Shown: piece by piece, positions 63,253 through 64,000 of the stretch
How positions within the stretch are numbered: position 1 is the stretch's first letter
How the letters are laid out: every line of letters begins with the position of its first letter
From: Belliella buryatensis
GTDB taxonomy: Bacteria > Bacteroidota > Bacteroidia > Cytophagales > Cyclobacteriaceae
NCBI RefSeq assembly: GCF_900188245.1
Contig: NZ_FZOK01000008.1
Coordinates: 124,001 to 188,000 of the forward strand
DNA length: 64,000 nucleotides
Direction of reading: 5' to 3'
Notes under the pieces: model-generated
What the model was told of the DNA's origin: nothing
Database searches by the model: none
Seen by the model: the letters and a program-made list of their open reading frames with translations, nothing else
Translations under genes and position numbers: made by a program

Positions 63253-64000
63253 CGGGGAATTTCTACAGATTGTATTATTCCATATATGACTGTATCAGTA
63301 CTCATACCTTCCATTTCTCGCTCAGGACTCAACAATATCCTGTGTCGCAATGCTGGAGTCACCACTTTCTTGATATCTTCTGGGATTACGAAATCCCTGC
63401 CATCAATGGCGGCAATCGCTTTGGAAGCATTCATGATAGCAAGACTTGCACGAGGTGAACCACCTAAATAAAGGCTAGGGTGATTCCTAGTCCTGACTAC
63501 AATCTCTGAGATATATCTGAGAATTTTCTCCTCCACATTGACTTCTGTTGTCAAATCTTGAAATGCAATCAAAGCTTCGGGCTGGAGAATAGATTGAATT
63601 TGACCTAGCGCACTTTCTGATTTTCTGGCATGGTGACTTTTGAGAATTTCAAATTCCTGATCTAAGTCTGGATAGTCAAGCTTAATCTTGAATAAGAACC
63701 TATCAAGCTGAGCTTCTGGAAGGTTATAAGTACCCTCTTGCTCGATTGGATTCTGAGTAGCCAGTACCATAAACGGAGCCTCCATGGTATATTGCGTACC
63801 ATCCATAGTTACTTGACGCTCTTCCATGACCTCAAACAAAGCTGACTGCGTCTTGGCTGGAGCACGGTTAATTTCATCGATCAGAACTAGATTAGAAAAA
63901 ATAGGCCCCTTCTTAAATTCAAATGCACCTTGCTTCATATTGAGTATAGAAGTTCCAAGCACGTCACTTGGCATCAAATCAGGTGTAAACTGAATCCTAC
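63249..64000 (-). CDS. MoxR family AAA+ ATPase, N-terminus beyond right edge
   Basis: The frame is open to the right edge, so the 5' part with the Walker A motif is missing; ~250 C-terminal residues are seen. The Walker B motif LVLIDEINRAPAKTQSALFEVMEERQV (in parts: LVLIDEINRAP) and the sensor region LATQNPIEQEGTYNLPEAQLDRF (in parts: ATQNPIEQEG) are typical of MoxR. The first visible residues read RIQFTPDLMPSDV, a conserved MoxR stretch. It acts with the DUF58 protein whose start codon overlaps its stop. Confidence 0.94.
   Translation of the reverse strand, partial: RIQFTPDLMPSDVLGTSILNMKQGAFEFKKGPIFSNLVLIDEINRAPAKTQSALFEVMEERQVTMDGTQYTMEAPFMVLATQNPIEQEGTYNLPEAQLDRFLFKIKLDYPDLDQEFEILKSHHARKSESALGQIQSILQPEALIAFQDLTTEVNVEEKILRYISEIVVRTRNHPSLYLGGSPRASLAIMNASKAIAAIDGRDFVIPEDIKKVVTPALRHRILLSPEREMEGMSTDTVIYGIIQSVEIPR

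Overview
The window is one contiguous, A+T-rich bacterial chromosome segment dominated by core genes, with no rRNA, tRNA, CRISPR array, insertion sequence or prophage that I could recognise. It looks like a member of the Bacteroidota, probably order Cytophagales and family Cyclobacteriaceae (genus not determined). The reasons are: Na+-translocating NADH dehydrogenase (nqr) genes, an ATP synthase epsilon subunit that is only a beta-sandwich, an rpsU/xer/hpf cluster, long NusB, DUF1573, DUF4221 and 6-bladed beta-propeller lipoproteins, promoters with the Bacteroidota -7 element TAnnTTTG, and Shine-Dalgarno sequences that are mostly absent but full-length in front of rpsU.

Layout. 1-2.4 kb: truncated DUF4221 lipoprotein and acyl-CoA dehydrogenase. 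2.6-6.0 kb: adenine deaminase divergent from cmk-ispH. 6.1-10.9 kb: nqrABCDE. 10.9-15.9 kb: ABC-F protein, two uncharacterised genes and an ABC exporter. 16.0-21.2 kb: leucine dehydrogenase-like gene, then nusB-ytxH-DUF1573-yajC-ybbR-coaE. 21.2-23.0 kb: TPR lipoprotein with a small partner, and an NlpC/P60 lipoprotein. 23.1-25.1 kb: atpD-atpC. 25.3-33.1 kb: glycosyltransferases and membrane proteins of envelope glycan synthesis, interrupted by rpsU-xer-hpf. 33.2-35.4 kb: chromate-transporter homologue coupled to a 2-oxoglutarate oxygenase. 35.5-40.0 kb: lipoprotein, serS, a duplicated beta-sandwich secreted protein and an RluB-type pseudouridine synthase. 40.1-43.1 kb: a tight four-gene operon with MurNAc recycling genes (murK-like, murQ), a cytochrome b5-like protein and a ureohydrolase-like protein with a damaged metal site. 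43.2-47.3 kb: nqrF, accD and a CstA-type transporter. 47.5-51.2 kb: accessory region with a small Cys-rich secreted peptide, a beta-propeller lipoprotein, an outer-membrane beta-barrel and small unknown proteins. 51.3-56.0 kb: rimP-nusA-infB. 56.4-61.9 kb: mreBCD-mrdA-rodA. 61.9 kb to the right edge: DUF58 protein and a MoxR ATPase that runs off the end.

The genes work together in several visible units: sodium-motive respiration (nqrA-E plus the detached nqrF) and ATP synthesis; the rod-shape elongation machinery; translation and transcription factors; peptidoglycan sugar recycling; and polyprenyl-phosphate-dependent glycosylation of envelope lipids or proteins.

The most interesting places are: the peptide plus beta-propeller pair at 47.5-49.0 kb, which sits behind two interlocked perfect palindromes and has a terminator hairpin between the two genes; the ureohydrolase-like protein whose metal ligands are replaced; AccD lacking three of four zinc-ribbon cysteines; the full-length Shine-Dalgarno of rpsU; and heptanucleotide-periodic repeats that begin at the stop codons of two genes. 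Functions assigned by family rest on recognised motifs; no database search was possible.
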